Shown: piece after piece, positions 35,369-50,096 of the stretch
Layout of the letters: each line of letters opens with the position of its first letter
Numbering within the stretch: the first letter of the stretch is position 1
Assembly (NCBI RefSeq): GCF_003286085.1
Contig: NW_020825324.1
Location: forward strand, 682,001 to 746,000
Length of the DNA: 64,000 bases
Origin: Drosophila persimilis
Lineage: Eukaryota > Arthropoda > Insecta > Diptera > Drosophilidae
Direction of reading: 5' to 3'
Notes under the pieces: model-generated
Seen by the model: the letters and a program-made list of their open reading frames with translations, nothing else
Told to the model about the DNA's origin: nothing
Database searches by the model: none
Translations under genes and position numbers: made by a program

Positions 35369-35388
35369 GGGGGGGGGGGGGGGGGGGG
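35369..35388. repeat. Poly-G run (20 G)
   Basis: Twenty consecutive G residues, capable of forming a G-quadruplex. Homopolymer length may be uncertain in the assembly. Confidence 0.9.
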
Positions 35389-38300
35389 ACATCGCCGTCG
35401 CCTGAAGAAGCCAGCAAATTGAGATGCTCTTCGCAGGGGCCCCGGCCCCCTGAAAAAATTGTTTTTAATCTTTGCGTTGCGCCTTTTAGCATCGCGTAAC
35501 CTCCCCGCCTCCCCACCTCCCCGCCTCCCCACTCCTCCCCCCAAACACAGGAACGGCAATGAAATGAGATGGTCCTCAAGGACCAGTCAAAGTTACCCAA
35601 TTTTCAGTCCCACAAAACACACACACGACCTGTGTCTCATTATTTTCGAAGGCCGCTCCCTTTTTTTGGGGGTTGGTAGGACATTGGAAGGACAGACAGG
35701 CCTCCCTGCCGCCTGCCGTTTGCCGCCGCCTGATTTGGCCGCATTTCCACGATAAGGTTCCATGTAGATATTCCGCCACAGATAGAACACAGAGATTTGT
35801 CCACAAAGAAAATGCCAATTAATTTTCGGGTTCGCGAGAGTACAGGCTGCTATCAATTTTTGGTAACCAGCTCTGACAAATCAGTTGGCAGCGCCTTAAA
35901 GATACTCGGCAAAAAATGTATACAGAAAATGTACCCAAGGAATACCTGCCCGAAGATATCATTTAAGAGTCTTATATATGCATTATACGAGTACTATTTA
36001 AAGATTATTTGGCCCACTGATTAGTTGAAGTGCAATTTTGTACAGAAATATAGATAGTAGGAAAATGCTATAAGAATTTAATGAATGGGAATCTCCCTCA
36101 AGCGGGATTATATTTATACAAGTAATAATTAAAGGAACTATTTTCGAATTATACAAATTGTGAAAAATATATGGCAACGTAAATGGTAAAGTACGAAGAA
36201 ACACACCAATATTTAAATAAATATTCGGTTTTTCTGTGCAACTAAATATACATCAATTATTGTTCGAATTATTCGGAATTATTCGAATGAATGTATCTAC
36301 GGGAGATAAGGAAGAAAAAAGATACCATTGAAGGAGTCCAAGCTCGAATTTGGTTGGATCTTTGTTGGCCAATCAGTCCTTCCTTTAGCAATAGATTCGT
36401 TACGGGGAAAGAGTGCATTCTTTGCTTGAACAAGACAGGGAAATCCTTCGAAAAGGTGCTTGTTGTGGTTAGGGTATTGAATATTCGTTTTACATACACT
36501 CAAAAGCCATATTCCCATCGAAGAGCCAGAGGCTGGCTGGCTGGCTGGCTGATGGTGATGTTGTTGCTCGGCGGTTGGCTGGCGTTCGTCGATTTGACTG
36601 GCGGCACGTGACCTGCTCCTGCTCCTGCTCCTGGTTTGGCTGCTGCGATGCCAATCATCATTCGATGATGTGGTCCGTCCTGCTACTTGACAATGTTTTC
36701 ATCTTTCACGCTGAGCGGCTGCCTTTTTGGCATTTTATTTATCAACTTAATTTCTGGAATGGAACACGAACACCCCTTCAAGGGCCTTATAGAGCCACCC
36801 CTTCGTTCCGGGGACAGTGGCGGGTGGCGGGTAGCGGGTGGCGGGTGGCTCCGCTCCTGCACTTTGCCGATAATGTGCGGCGTGTGTGTTTATTGTGATT
36901 TGTGGCACGCACTGCCCGCGGGATACCATACCCCACACTCCACCATCCCGTGGTGCCCCCCACCTTTCGAGCAGGTTGAATGCCTCTGGTTGATGGTATT
37001 TGAAGTGATCCGTTCGCTGAGAGAAAAGAACTTATGCTAAATAGGCAAAAGTAAGTTGCTGGGGAAATCTATGGGCAACAAATTCGTTGATTGATGCTGG
37101 GGTGGGGTGAGAGTGTGGCACGTGGAAAACTCTTGCCAAAAACCGCGAGAAGAGAAAAGCTCTTAATTAATGGGCGCCGGCCCCTCATTGTCCGGCGATC
37201 ATGCTAATTTCTGCTGTTAACGGATCGTATCTTGGATCTCCAATCGCTTCCGAAGCCTGACAAATTGCTCAGTGCCAGCGCCAGGCGGCGGAGATTCTGC
37301 GGTGATGATCAATCAAAGAGTACGGAAAGTTTGCTGAAAAGGTAGAGAGCGAGCAGCGAGATTGAGCGAGCTTAATGAGTGATCTGATCCATGCCCAAAG
37401 CTTTTGCCTTCGAACCAAACAAAAGAGAAAAAGCGCCCAAAGCTCATACACACACACACACACACACACACATACAACCCACATACTCGTATGCAGACGT
37501 ACGCCTGCTGCAGTTCGATTGCATTGGGAGTCGAGAGGGAGAGAGGGAGAGAGGGAGTGTGGTTTGCTTGCACAGGTGAGCGCCTTATCAGCTTATCTGC
37601 TCTGCTCTGCTCTGCCCTGCCCTGCCCTGCCCTGCCCTGTCGACGGGTGTGTTACTTCTACTAATTTGCTTTACAGTTCCAGCAATTTGCGCCATATAAT
37701 GGAATGGCACTGAAAACAAAAATGAAATGAAGGGCCTCGGAGGGGGAGATGGATCAGATACCAGCAGGCCGAGGAAGTGTATTAGAATGCTTATAATCCT
37801 TCCATCTTTAACTCCATCCTCCGTTCACCTAATGCCCAAACAAAGGCACATCCAAGCTCGAGTGAGTTTCAGCAATGAAGTTCGTTGCGGTGCGAACCAA
37901 TTACAGATCGCTCCTTCCCTCACCGTCGTATCACAATGCTCACCTTCTCCCCATACCCCCCCTTGGAGACCATCCAACCCATCATCAGCAACGTCTCTGG
38001 GAGATTGAAGATAGGAAGATGGGAGGACGGGAGGACGGGAGATGCAAAACGAGACTAACAAAAGGTTAAGCTTAATTTGATTAATTAGTATAAAAAATGT
38101 TTTCAAAAAATTCCCCATTAAAGCCCAGAGCCAGAGCCCAGCACAAAAAAATATGTATACGATTCCAAAAAAAATTTGTATACGAGCATATACTCGTATA
38201 CGTATCTTTTTGCCTTTGTTTTGCTGCGGAATGTGCTACTTGTATTGAAAAATGGTCCCCCAACAAAAGATGAGACTCGAAAATCGACAAAATATTATAC

Positions 38301-40040
38301 GGATGGGTATTTACGATAATAATACTCATATACATACGTATGTACATATATGGATGGACAGTGGACAGTGGATGGGTATGGTATGGTATGGTATGGTATG
38401 GATATACGCATTGATTTAGCATATATAAAGCGTGTGATTCAAGTTGAATTATTTATGCGGTTTTCTGCTATTTTTACAGCGACGCAACGCATTGATTATT
38501 GCTTTTTAAACACAATATTTAAATGAATGGCGATAAATAATGCAGTTTGTGTCGCTCTGCCGTGCTCTGTTGTGTTTCTCTGCCTCTTTTGTCAGAGCTG
38601 ACGATCTGATCCGACATTGTCATTGCATAAATTTCGGCTTTTTACAGCCCAAAACCAAAAGCAACAAAGCATTCGTTAAGGGAAGTCCAAATAAATAAAT
38701 ACCCATACCCATACCCGTACCCCTACCCGTACCCGTACTCAATGCGATGTTTTTTTTTTCAAAGGTCCAACAGCCGTTGCCCCAGGTTCCCTACCGCAGT
38801 CGAGGGATGGAAACTGATGGAGACCCCACCCAACTTCTGGTATATCTTACTGGAACCAACCCCAACGATCGTACCCCATCGTAAAATCATCAAAGTTAAC
38901 AGATTTCGAGACTTATCAATAATAACGCCATTTGAAGCCATTTCCTACATCTTTCCAACTTCCATTTTCTGTGTGTGCTGCCATTACAATTATCCAGAAA
39001 TGTTTACTTATCTAATCAATCTTTCCGATTAAGCCCTTAAACCCAATGGGCATGGTCTCACCGATAGAGATATACTTCACCTAATTTAAGGCATGCCAAC
39101 AGCATGATGTCTCAGGATGTAACATGTTTAATATCATTTGAATAGTATCGAATCAATCAAAAGAGAAAATACCATAATAATGAAATATACATACATATAT
39201 GTATGTATTTCGCTGTTTTCCCTTGAAAACAATGTCGGTCTTTAGGCTTTTCCAAAGTGTTCCCGAACTGTTCCCCGAAGTGTTCCCATTTATTGCTGAC
39301 CAAATGGCTTCCACATGCCCTCCACATGGATTCCAAGCGCGGCCTGTGTATTGCCATCTCGTTTAGCGGAGGGGGCGTCAACCAAGGGCTCTGCCGGCGT
39401 CGCTCTGCCGCCGCGCTCTGGAATTGTCGCCATTGCAGTTTTGGTGTGCGAGTGAGACGAGCATATGGCTACCCCATAGAGAGCTATGTGTTGTGTGCGT
39501 GTGGTCGTGTTCTCGTGAGTGTTTGTGCGTGTGTGTGCATTTGTTTGCGTTTTGCCGTTGCTTACATTAATGTTTCGCTCTCCTGCGCTCGCTCTCTCCT
39601 GCTCGCTCTTCGGCAGGAACCGAAAAGCCACCATCCAAAGCAACGCAACATTTTTCGCCTCTCTCACTACAAAGTCACAATTCTCCTTGCTGATATGCCG
39701 TTATGTGGGGCTCGAGGATGGGATTTTGGGGTTGGAGCTCATTCTTTCCCTTTTTTTTTTTTTCCTCACAACTTTTTTCCCTCCTTTCGCTTATTTCCAA
39801 GTATTTTTCTTTCGGTTTCGTTTATTTTGTTGTTTCTTTCTTCATTTTCGGGGCGAACGAATTTTTTCTTTTTCATTTCCACACCCCCCCTAAACAAAAA
39901 AAAAAACTGGCAACGCCAATCAACCCCCCTCCGCCAAACCCCTTACATGGTTGATATATAAGCTACCCCCCCGCCTCGCCACACAACCTCTGTATACTGG
40001 CGCTCTTCTGGTAGCCCAAGATATTGTACTTTATGTACAG

Positions 40041-40073
40041 CCACCAGCACGAGCACCAGCACCAGCACCAGCG

Positions 40074-40110
<37 letters not shown>

Positions 40111-40130
40111 CGGCAGCAGCATGAGCACAA
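40041..40130. repeat. CACCAG / GGAGCA hexamer array
   Basis: CAGCAC/CACCAG units passing into seven or so GGAGCA units. It is open on both strands, which explains short spurious frames. Confidence 0.85.
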
Positions 40131-43100
40131 GAGGGTGGTTCTGTAGGGGTGGAGCAGGCCAAAAAGAGATAACGAACTAACTAACTAACTAACGGTGAAA
40201 TCAAAATCAAGCAGGCAAAGACGCTGCCACCGATTAGGGGCGCAAAGGGAGGGGTTGTATTTGCCAAAGGCGAAAGAGGGTTTGGTGAGAAATGTACAAA
40301 AAGAGTAGGGAAAGAAAGGGCATAGGCATCCCAAGAGAGTGAGTGAGAGAGAGAGAGAAAGCGAGTGGGATTGGGAAGCTCACTTCCCTTGCAAAAAGTA
40401 AAGAAAGACGGGTGTACAGGATCCATCCACAGATTCTCATCCAGAACACAGTTTTCGTGTTCTCTGAACTCTCACTTGTGGCCCTCTAGGGGAACCACCC
40501 CCTCCTCTTCTAAGGATGATTCCATTTGGTAACAAATTTCTCCATTTTCCAATGGGGTCTCAAACATTTTCCTTGTCCTGGATTTCCCTTTGTTTCGGAT
40601 TAATCGAGAGACTATGGCAATTAGAGCAAAATTTGATTGGGGAGGGGGTCGCTGGGGGCCAAGGGGGGCCGCTTCCTTCTGCATATTTTCCCTAATGGAA
40701 AGTTTTGAGCAGTAAAAATTCTTCAATGCTTCTGTGGATTAAAGTGCTGCTGCAATAAAGTGCTTTAATGGGCTGAACATATCCGTAAATGGGGAATTCC
40801 TATTTATCCCCTCAAAACTATAGAAAACATTTCGCATTCTTTGGCACCTTTAGGCCCCAATAATAACTTGAAAACAGAAGACAGCTTTTTGTCCGAAACT
40901 AACAAAGATTCCGCGAAATCCAAGCAAAAAAAAAAAACAAACCTTAAACAAGCAAAAACAAGAGAAATATAAAAACAAATCAAATGAAAAATGAGCAGAT
41001 TTTCTTTATTATTGCTATTATTATTATTTGGTATTATTCTTATGCTTACAGTCTGCTGTTTATTGTTTTAATTTGTGTTGTGTGTGTTTTCTGCTGGCTT
41101 TTTGGGTAATTTGTTGATTAAAACAACAGCAAAAATTCTGGGTAAGGTCTCACCTGTCCTCCGTCTTCGGCGGTCCGTCTGTCCGTCTGTCCGTCTGTGT
41201 GTTTGCCTCTGCTTTGTTTTTGTTGCTGCCGTTTCAGGCATTAAGCATTTTGAGTTTTCAATTCATTTGACTTTTCATTGCAAATGCCAGGGTATTATCC
41301 ACACGCTTTTAAATTAATTAAATGCAGGCAACAGCAGAGAGAGAGCCAACAGCAAAGGCAAAGGCAGCGCAGAGGCCAGTAGCAGAGGCAGAGGCAGAGG
41401 CAGTGGCAAGCGGCAGCTTAAAGGCAAATGAGGTAGAAAGGGAGGTGGATGGTTGCTTGGTTGGTTGGTTGGTTGGATGGTTGGTTGGTAGGGATGTAGG
41501 CAGCGCTACTTAGAGGCACAGAGCTACAGGGGTGAGGCATCATCAGCAGCAGCAAGGGGCAAGAGGCAAGGCCGAAGCCTGCGATACCATCACAGATACG
41601 CATATCATAGATCCATTTACTTATAGATACTTATGGAAACGATCTGGCAGAGAGGAGCTCTCAATTCCCAGGCCGAATCCTCAATAATCATATGAGTTCC
41701 CCAATAAATTGGACCTTCTATAGATCCAAAACAAAACTAGAAGTGAAATCGTGAGATTAAGTCCGAAAACGGAGTCTCTGGGGCAGTGGGCAGTGGGCAG
41801 AGGGTTGCTTAAAAATCGAACCCCTATACCGCTTTGGCCAAGAACAATGGCACTCACCCCCTACCCCTGCTTGCCACTGCCACTGCCACTGCCACTGACA
41901 CTGCCCCGTGGATAAGTGATATGCTAATTGGCATATGCCCAATTAAACGCTGTGGCAACACCATAGCAACCATGCAACCAGCGAAATGCAGAAACCAAAA
42001 CAATCAGCAGGAGCTGCAGCGACAGGACATGCTTTAATTTCCCATGATAAGCGTACAAGCAGCTCCAACTTAAAGTACGATCAGAGTGCCAATCAGAAGA
42101 CGTGCAGGCCCACCCACACGAGCATCCTTTAAGACCTTTGCCTCCTGGAAGCACACCTTTGATTGGACTCAGTAATTACAGCAGCTGTTGCAACTGCAGC
42201 AACACAATCTGCAGTAAGTATATACATATAGGACAGGAGCATTAGGATGACAAAGTCGCAGGAACAATGGGGGGAATGGGGGTGGCAAACGCAACCGCAG
42301 GGGAAGCTTCTTACAGATGGATCCATAACGACAGCATCAATACACAAGAAGGAACCTTGCTGCTTTGACGGCAGGGAACAGCAACAGCAACGACTACGGC
42401 AATCCCTTCTCTTCAAGGAGCAATCAGGAGGAGCTTTCAGAAGAATGCAAGGAAAAAACTCATAGCTGAAGCAGCAGCAACATTAGTTACATTACACGGC
42501 AACAAAGAAGGATGAGGCAGCAACAAGAGCCGCACGGGACTGAATGAAGATGCAACAACAGGAGCCAGATCCCCCGCGAGAACAACAGGAGCCTACAGGA
42601 CAGAGGGCATCTGCCATAGTTTGTATCCAAGCAGCCACACCATCTATACCAGCTGCACTTCTGACCAACATATGAGCCCATATTGGCCACAAATAGAAGA
42701 AGCCGTAGCAGTACGCCACAGAAACTGAGGGGCCTCTGCCGCTGTTAAGAGCTGCAGAATCAATTGCGGCAATACCAAGAGATAGGGGATACACTTTGGA
42801 AAGACTTACAGCTCTTGTTTGGCCTTTTGGCAATACCAAGACCTGTCCAGAGGCTACAAAAAATACCATTTCCAAGCCCCAAGCAACGACTTGAACATGT
42901 TGCAACACCAGCAGCAGCCACAGCTGCCACATCAGGTACAATGAAAATAAAACTGAAATCAGAAACAATTACCGTAGCAGGGCTTGGCAGGGGAACTTAC
43001 CCACTGATTAGATCGGGGTAACTAATTTGGGAGGAAGTACTCTTCTCCATTCTCCATTTGATACGCAACATTTGCTGGCGGCGGTGTATCGTTGTGGCAT

Positions 43101-43645
43101 CGGGGGGATGGGAGGACGCGATGATGTCATGGGTTAAGGCATGCTGCAGGATGCTGCGTTGCTAGGTGTTGGCATTAACATTAACCCAGGAGCGGCAGGA
43201 GCGGCAGGAGCGGCAGGAGCAGCATCAGCCCATCATTTAGCCATAATCAAAGCAATCACCCGCAACAGATGGACGGGGGAGTGGATGGGCTGCGGGCTAA
43301 CGGTCGAGTGCTGAGGGGGAGGCATGTGGCATGTGGCATGGGCTGGTTGGCATGGCCTGTGGCCTGGGTGGGGGGCGGTGCAGGGCAGAGTTAAGTCAAA
43401 ATGTTAATGTTCCTGTTCCACGATTCAAGTTAAATGCATATGTCAACATTTTGTGGCATTTTCTCGGATTTTACATCTTGCGATAGCAGAGGGCGGGGAT
43501 GGATGAGCCACAGGGCAGCCCCTGTGAGGGGGAGATAGATGTATAGATTATGCCTCAGGGCAGTGATTGAGGAGGAGTGAGGAGAGCAGATTTAATTAAT
43601 GTAATTTTTCATCATGTTACGGATTAATAGGCAATGAAGAGCCTT

Positions 43646-43705
43646 TACCGATCAACTATCGATAAAATACGGCTATCGATCAACCGATCTTAAATCGATT
43701 TCAAA
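43646..43705. promoter_or_regulatory. CGATA/CGAT cluster with a perfect DRE (possible BEAF-32/DREF boundary)
   Basis: Within 60 bp there are five CGAT cores: ACCGATC, a perfect TATCGATA at 43657-43664, TATCGAT at 43674-43680, ACCGATC, and AATCGATT. Paired CGATA cores are the known binding pattern of BEAF-32, and TATCGATA is the DREF site. No gene start is apparent nearby, so an insulator-type role is possible. This is inference from motifs. Confidence 0.3.
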
Positions 43706-46700
43706 TTAAATACTAACGATTATCCATTTCCCCAGCTTATAATGGTTAATTAGGCCTCCTTCTTTGGGGTTTTCAAATGATCAACCAAATGATTCACGAT
43801 CATCAGCCGCCATTTTGTGATGCTTCGAAGGACAGGCTGTCGGGCAGTCAGGCAGTCAGGCAGTCGGGCTGCGGACTATATTGAATTACCAGATATTGCC
43901 TAATTGAAATGTTTGCTCTATTTTGGCCTCAAATAGTTTTTGACACTCTCTCGGCTTCCATTTCCATTTCCATTGGCATTGCCATTCCAATCCATTCCCG
44001 TAGATTGCTTATCGCGCCCAAGTGAGAAATGTCAATGCAAGGATTGTACCCGTGTACCCAGACAATAGAATCCGAGGAGCAGACCGATCATTATTAAATA
44101 TACATATACGAGGGTTCATTTTTGGGTGTTTTTGCGAGTGTGTGTGTGCCCAACAATGGAACCAAAAATGATCCCAATATCGATCGTGTCGCCATCGGCA
44201 GCACACTAAATATCAACACAAAGCCAAAGGCGAAGGAGGAGGAGGAGGAGGATCAGGGGCCAGTCGGCAGTCAGAGACAGAGGCAATGGCGAAAGGCAGG
44301 CCAGGCAGATGAGTGGATGGGTTCTGAGTGCATTTCTCTCTCTGTGTATGTGTGTGTGTGTGTGTGTGTTGTTTGAAAGCCGATCGCTTGATTGACAGTA
44401 CCTCTCCGTTTCGTTTCGCTTCGCTCCGCTCTAGACTGCGACTGAGCAGCAGGGCAATCAGGGAATCAGGCGGATCAGAAATTGGAACTATCGACTATCA
44501 TCGACAGCCACAGCCCTCCAGACAAAAGGAGAAACTCTTGCCACGGGTGTTGATTGGCTTCGATAACGCACAGGCAGGAGGGGAGCCACCGAGAGAGTGT
44601 GAGGCGGTGAGGCGAGGGGCAATCTGTCATACGATCCTTGAACTGGAACCGCACCATAGGACGAGTGCTAATGCCTTGCTAATGATCGAACACATAAGCG
44701 TCTTTGAATCAAATCCAAAATGGAACAGTACACAAATAAACTGCAGATATCTGGACTCATTATTCACATAGTTTTTCCAATGATTGCCCAAGGGAAAGGT
44801 CTTCTCTCAACACTCAGAGAAAAATGATATGGTAAAAAGAAACACGCTCATACTTAAATTAAATATTCTGCTATTAAATTCAAGATTCTTTTATAAGAAA
44901 TATATTTCTTTCAAATATGAAATATATTTACATTTCTTATAATTTTCACTCTCGGTGCAGATCTATTAATCGATTCTCAGGGCTCTTTTCTCGGTCAAAT
45001 ATCTTCAAAAACATTCTTTGCAAGAACTTTTAGTTTTTCATACTTTTACTCTTTCTATAAATATATATATATGTATATACATGTATTTTTTTTTTTTTAA
45101 TACAATTATCTCTATATTGCAAATAAATTTCAAAAATAATCTATAAACAAGATTCTACAATTTTCCCAAATTCTCTTTGGAACTGGGGGTTCTTCTCTCG
45201 TGAAACGGGAAATTTTGCTACAATTTTGTTCTTGCTACCGGATCGATCTGTTGTACTGGTGGCTCTCTCTCTCCTCTAAAAGGCTTTTAGCCACCAACTA
45301 AGTAAGTCTCCAATTAGCGGGTACCCCCCAGGTGCGGAACCTACTGCCTACCTCCAGAGGGGCGGCGGCGAAGAAGCACTTGCTTTTGGGGCTTTAACAC
45401 TTGGCATCTGGCCAAGAGCCTGGGCTTGGGCCTGAGCCTGGGCCACGGGTATCTGGTGACAACAGCAGCAGCGGCCAATGGTCCAATGGTCTCTCTGGGA
45501 GGAAGATGGCCAACAACAAAGGGGTGGACAGGTGGACAGTGAGTGCGGAGAGTGTGGTGTGTGGTGGGGGTTGGGCGACGGGGGTTACGGGGGTTACGGG
45601 GGGGAGGGATGTTATAATGTTGCTGTAACTATGGATGTGAGGCGTGGGTAGGCGGGAGGAGGAAGGAGGGAGGAGGGTTGGAAACGTCAACATAAGCAGG
45701 CAAGGTATTATTTTTAAGCTCTTCCTTCATTGTCTGCCCGCCCAGACAACGACAACGACAACGACAACGAAGACCAAGATAAAGACAAGAGAGTAAGAGA
45801 CTAACGAGGGGGCAAGAGAAGGGGACGCTTGGCCAAGACGGAGCAAGGGCAAAACAAGAAGAAAGGGAAGGGGATGAAGATGGGGATGGGGATGGGGATG
45901 GCGATGGGGACGGGGAAGAAGATGTTAACGTTGACGGGTTTGGATCGAACTAAATAAATGTATTTACTTGTATTTTGTGGCCCTATGGGCAGGCACCATA
46001 ACAGAGAGGGATGAGGAAGGCTTCAAGAGAGCGAGAGAGGGGATGGAGAGTGGGTGAGAGAGAGGGGTTGTGGGTGAAGGAGTCCCAACTGTAATTTAAA
46101 ACCCTCCTCGCGGACCCCCCAACAGCCAACAGTGGAAGTTGAATTAAAAAACACACAAATGCCACAAAAGACAAAAGACGGAGACAGAGACAGAGATAGA
46201 GATAGAGATAGAGATATATGAGCCCACACTAAAAAAGAGATGGTTATATTTGTAGATATGACAGATACAAAGATAAAGAGAGAGCGAGAGCGAGAGAGCA
46301 CAGATACAGATAGATAAAGAGCGGGGGAGAAAAGAAGAACAAACGAAATGCCAAGAAATATGTCAATGAATTCCAAATGCCCTGACAACCGAAAGGGGCT
46401 CCCACCGCGGGCAAGGGGGGAGGGGAGCAGTGGGGAGCAATGGGGAGCAAAAGAGAGGTGGCCATAGAGGACTTAGTGCGGTCCAAGTCCAGGCCAATGG
46501 AATGAACCTCTGGCCACAGGGAACGAACGCGAGCGCTGAGCGCCGAACGTGGGACGCCGTCACATTGATGGACAGCGAGCCCGGCCGGACATACAGAGCG
46601 GAGGAGAGCCGGAGGAGGGACGGCGCAAGCCGGGAGTCGGGAGTTGGAGACGACGACGACGACGACGGCGACGGCGACGGCGATGGAGGGCAGCAGCTTA

Positions 46701-49221
46701 AGCTGGACCTGGGTCCGAGCTCTGATTCCAATGATGACGCTGACGCTGTGGCCCCCGTTCGAGGGATACCCTAACCCGAAGTCCAGACGGCCTACTGACT
46801 CCCCCAGATGACTAGCAGAATATTCCGATTAAATTATACATTTCAAATAATATAAGACAAGGACTTAGCAGGGATTTCTTGGAAGAAATGGTTTCATTCA
46901 GGAAAATGTGACTAAAGAGTGGAGTTTATTTGACTCCAATTTCAGCAATCAGATACAAATCCATCTTTCATCTACATATGGTACTTACGTATGTACTTAT
47001 AAGGTGGTGGATTCCATAGGTAATGTGAATTCTAGAGGTACTCGAACCTCTTCCGATTCTCATCTTTCGATAACCCTTTCAGAGCTAACGCCGGACGGAC
47101 AATCTGAAAGGGAGCGTACTCCTAAGTGGTGGCCGTAGGGCAACCAGAGTGCGGCTTGGAGCCTCCGGTAAGAATTCTTTCTTGTTGCCTTACCCGAGTT
47201 TTGATGAGGAAAAATGTGTGCTCTAATTGACAGTTTTTAGATTTTAATCTTTGGCCCACAGCACAGCAGCAGCAACAGCAACGGAATGAAGAGAGAGAAT
47301 TTGACTCCTCGCTAATGCATTTTCAGCGTTTTTGGACGCCCATGCGATGGCGATGGCGATGGCGATGGCGATGGGAGCAGCTTATGGCCACCAACAATGA
47401 CATGTGTGCTGCTGGGCCGCGCTTAGCGGTGTGGGATGGATGGGGATGGGGATGGGGATGGGCGCATACGAGTCTGACTGGGAGTCTGTCTTTGTCTCTG
47501 TCTCTGAGTGTATTCATATATTCATTCATGCATCGCATATGCTCTTTGTCAATTAAGCAATCAGCAGGAAGTTTGCTGCGCACTTTGCCTTATCATCTCT
47601 CTCTCTCCCTCTCTCTCTCTCTTTCTGCAACCTCTGGCTTCATCGGAAAAGAATCGAAGCTTTTGATACCCTTGAATATCCAGGCAGAGGAGCGCTGCTG
47701 CATTAACTTTGAATAAACATATACTGGTACAGTTCTACTGGCAGTAAATCTACTAAAATATATGACAAATTGTACAAAATTGCATCTCACAAAAGAACAC
47801 CCATATCAAGCTATTAATAATTGCTGTAGATCTGGTTTTTGTTTAGTACCTAATGAGCTTTCTTCAAGGCGATGCCACGGCAAACATCCGTTGAAGCTCA
47901 TAATACCCACACGGTCATCGAAGGGTATGAAAATCACATCATCAAAAGCCTTCGACCGTCACTGGCGGTGGTGTCCACCGCCTTTGCTTCTGCCTCCCGC
48001 CCCCCGCCACCTGCTTCCTGCCCCCCTGCCTCTTTCAATGCCTTTGACACTTGACGTTTGTCGTTTGTCGGCGGGCGATTTTCATTTTCGCAGCACTGGG
48101 CAGAATGGGGAGCGAAATGAAAAGAATGTTGAGCCGCATATTAAATACCACCGCCTGAGCTCAAGTGTCAACAGAGCGGTACGACTTCGACTTCGACTCC
48201 GACTCCGACTCCCAATTCCGACGACTCTGGGACTCCGTCATCGCCTCGCCTCGCCTCACCTCACCTCACCTCGCCTCTGCTCCTGCTGCCGTACCCGTAC
48301 CCTCACCCTTTTCCGTACCCTTTACCGTTCTGGTCTGGTTCCCTGATCAGGCAATAAACGGATAGGGCGGGCAATGGGTAAACCGTAAACCGGTGACCGG
48401 GGACTCGGACCGCCCGCAGCGTAATTGAATATTTGGAGTGTAAAAACCGCACCCGGCAGGCAGGCTACGGCTACGGCTACGGCTACGGCTATGATGGGCT
48501 GGGCTGGGCCTTAGCCATAACAGAAACTGGGAGATCGTGAAAGATACTGCTCGAAAGAGGTGTCGAGTTGAGTTGAGGTGAGGTGAGTAATCGATAACAT
48601 ATCTAGACGGTATATAATGGAAAGTCTATACTTTAAACTTTAAGTCCTTCTATAGATGGATCTCCCACAATAACGATTAGAATCGATACTTCAAGCGATA
48701 GTCTGCCCAATTCTATCATATGTTATCGAAAGCCTCGTCCATCAGGGATAACCAGCTGTTGAGGTGAGATGAGGAAAGGGTATTCATGAGAGGGTGATAT
48801 GAGAATTGAGTGAATGAAATGACTTTTTACACGCATGTGGGTGAGTGGCTCTGGCCTCTATAGTGGGGGGGGGGGGGGGTCTGGCGTTGAATGGATGGGG
48901 AGGAGTCAAGTCAGTTGATTATTAAAAAACACAAGTACAATAAAAATATAATAATAATAAGCAGCATAATGACGGGCTCAATAACCAAACGACTCGCACA
49001 AAAGGAGGCGACACAAAATCATACAAAAAAGGGAGCAGAGTGTAAGAGTGGAAAAAAGAAAAGTTACTCCTCGTTGAAGGAGCAAGAAGGAGCAGCAGCA
49101 AAAAGGATATAATGGGAAACGAGTGCAAGTGGAGAGTCAAGCAGCAGCAGCCAAAGGAGAACGCCAGTGGAGGGGTAGCCAGGACTCAGGCCCTGCCGTC
49201 AAGTAGGGTTGCCAACAACTC

Positions 49222-49422
49222 ATGAATTGCTCATTTAGATTCCAGAGATGCCACTCGAACGGCCACTCGAGCAGCAAGCGACGAGCTTTGTTCGTTAGCT
49301 ACGTGCCAAAGGACCGGCAAAGGAACGATCTGGCGGGTATGTTCGGACCCGCTGTCTACCCTTTAGGTACTATGGTAAGCCCCAGGCAGAAAGCATACCA
49401 TAAGATAAAGATGAAGAACTAA
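49222..49422 (+). other. Isolated coding-like ORF (66 codons), unrecognised
   Basis: ATG at 49222, stop TAA at 49420-49422. The middle (SKRRALFVSYVPKDRQRNDL) has balanced, non-repetitive composition unlike the surrounding repeats. TCATTTAG at 49238 could be a splice acceptor, and GTATGT at 49338 or GTAAGC at 49374 could be donors, so it may instead be an exon or an exon relic. I recognise no family. The start context is poor. Confidence 0.2.
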
Positions 49423-49705
49423 AGAAATGGAATATATACATATATCCATCCGTTGATACCTCCATTCAGCGACCATGAATTTTCTCACCAAAACCTACCA
49501 ATATGCCATAAATTAAGCAACGATTTCTCGTCTAATGGCTGGATGCAGATCTACATATATCCCCAAAAGTCTGCTCCCTTCAAAGGGTATCGGAAACAAG
49601 GACAATTGTACACCATGTCGAGTGGTCGCCGAGTCGCCCGCGTTGGAAAACAATGCCAAACAATTGACAAAGACCATACACAGATATAATATACACTCAT
49701 ATACA

Positions 49706-49740
<35 letters not shown>

Positions 49741-50096
49741 TTTATATGAGAATAAGATATACGACACAAGTGGGCGTGGCAGCGCGGCAGCGAATGGGAG
49801 CAAGTGGCACCTGTGTGTTCTCCTCCAGCTTCCTTCACAGAGTGATACTCGTATTTACCTTTGGCATTTGGCAGCGACTTTCTTCTTCCCTCTGTTCTTT
49901 TTTCCGTTTTTCGGGTTTTGGGTTGCAGTTTGCCGAAGAGCTTAAGGCCCTCTCCACAGAATTACAGTACGAGGCCCGGCATTTGCCGCATTTATCAGAG
50001 AGATAGCGCTCACATCACGAATCACGACCAGACATGCCCAGCAGATCAATGGCGGACGAGCGGCTGGGTGGATGGGTGGATGGGTGGATGGGCGGA

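Noticed and set aside
39257-39961. 234-codon plus-strand frame in the gene desert
   Set aside because: Composition shifts from Cys/Arg-rich to Phe-rich along GT- and T-rich DNA, with no domain; consistent with chance openness.
42492-42968. 158-codon minus-strand frame in the gene desert
   Set aside because: Same artefact type as in intron 3: complement of GCA/GAA-rich DNA, no recognisable domain or splice context.
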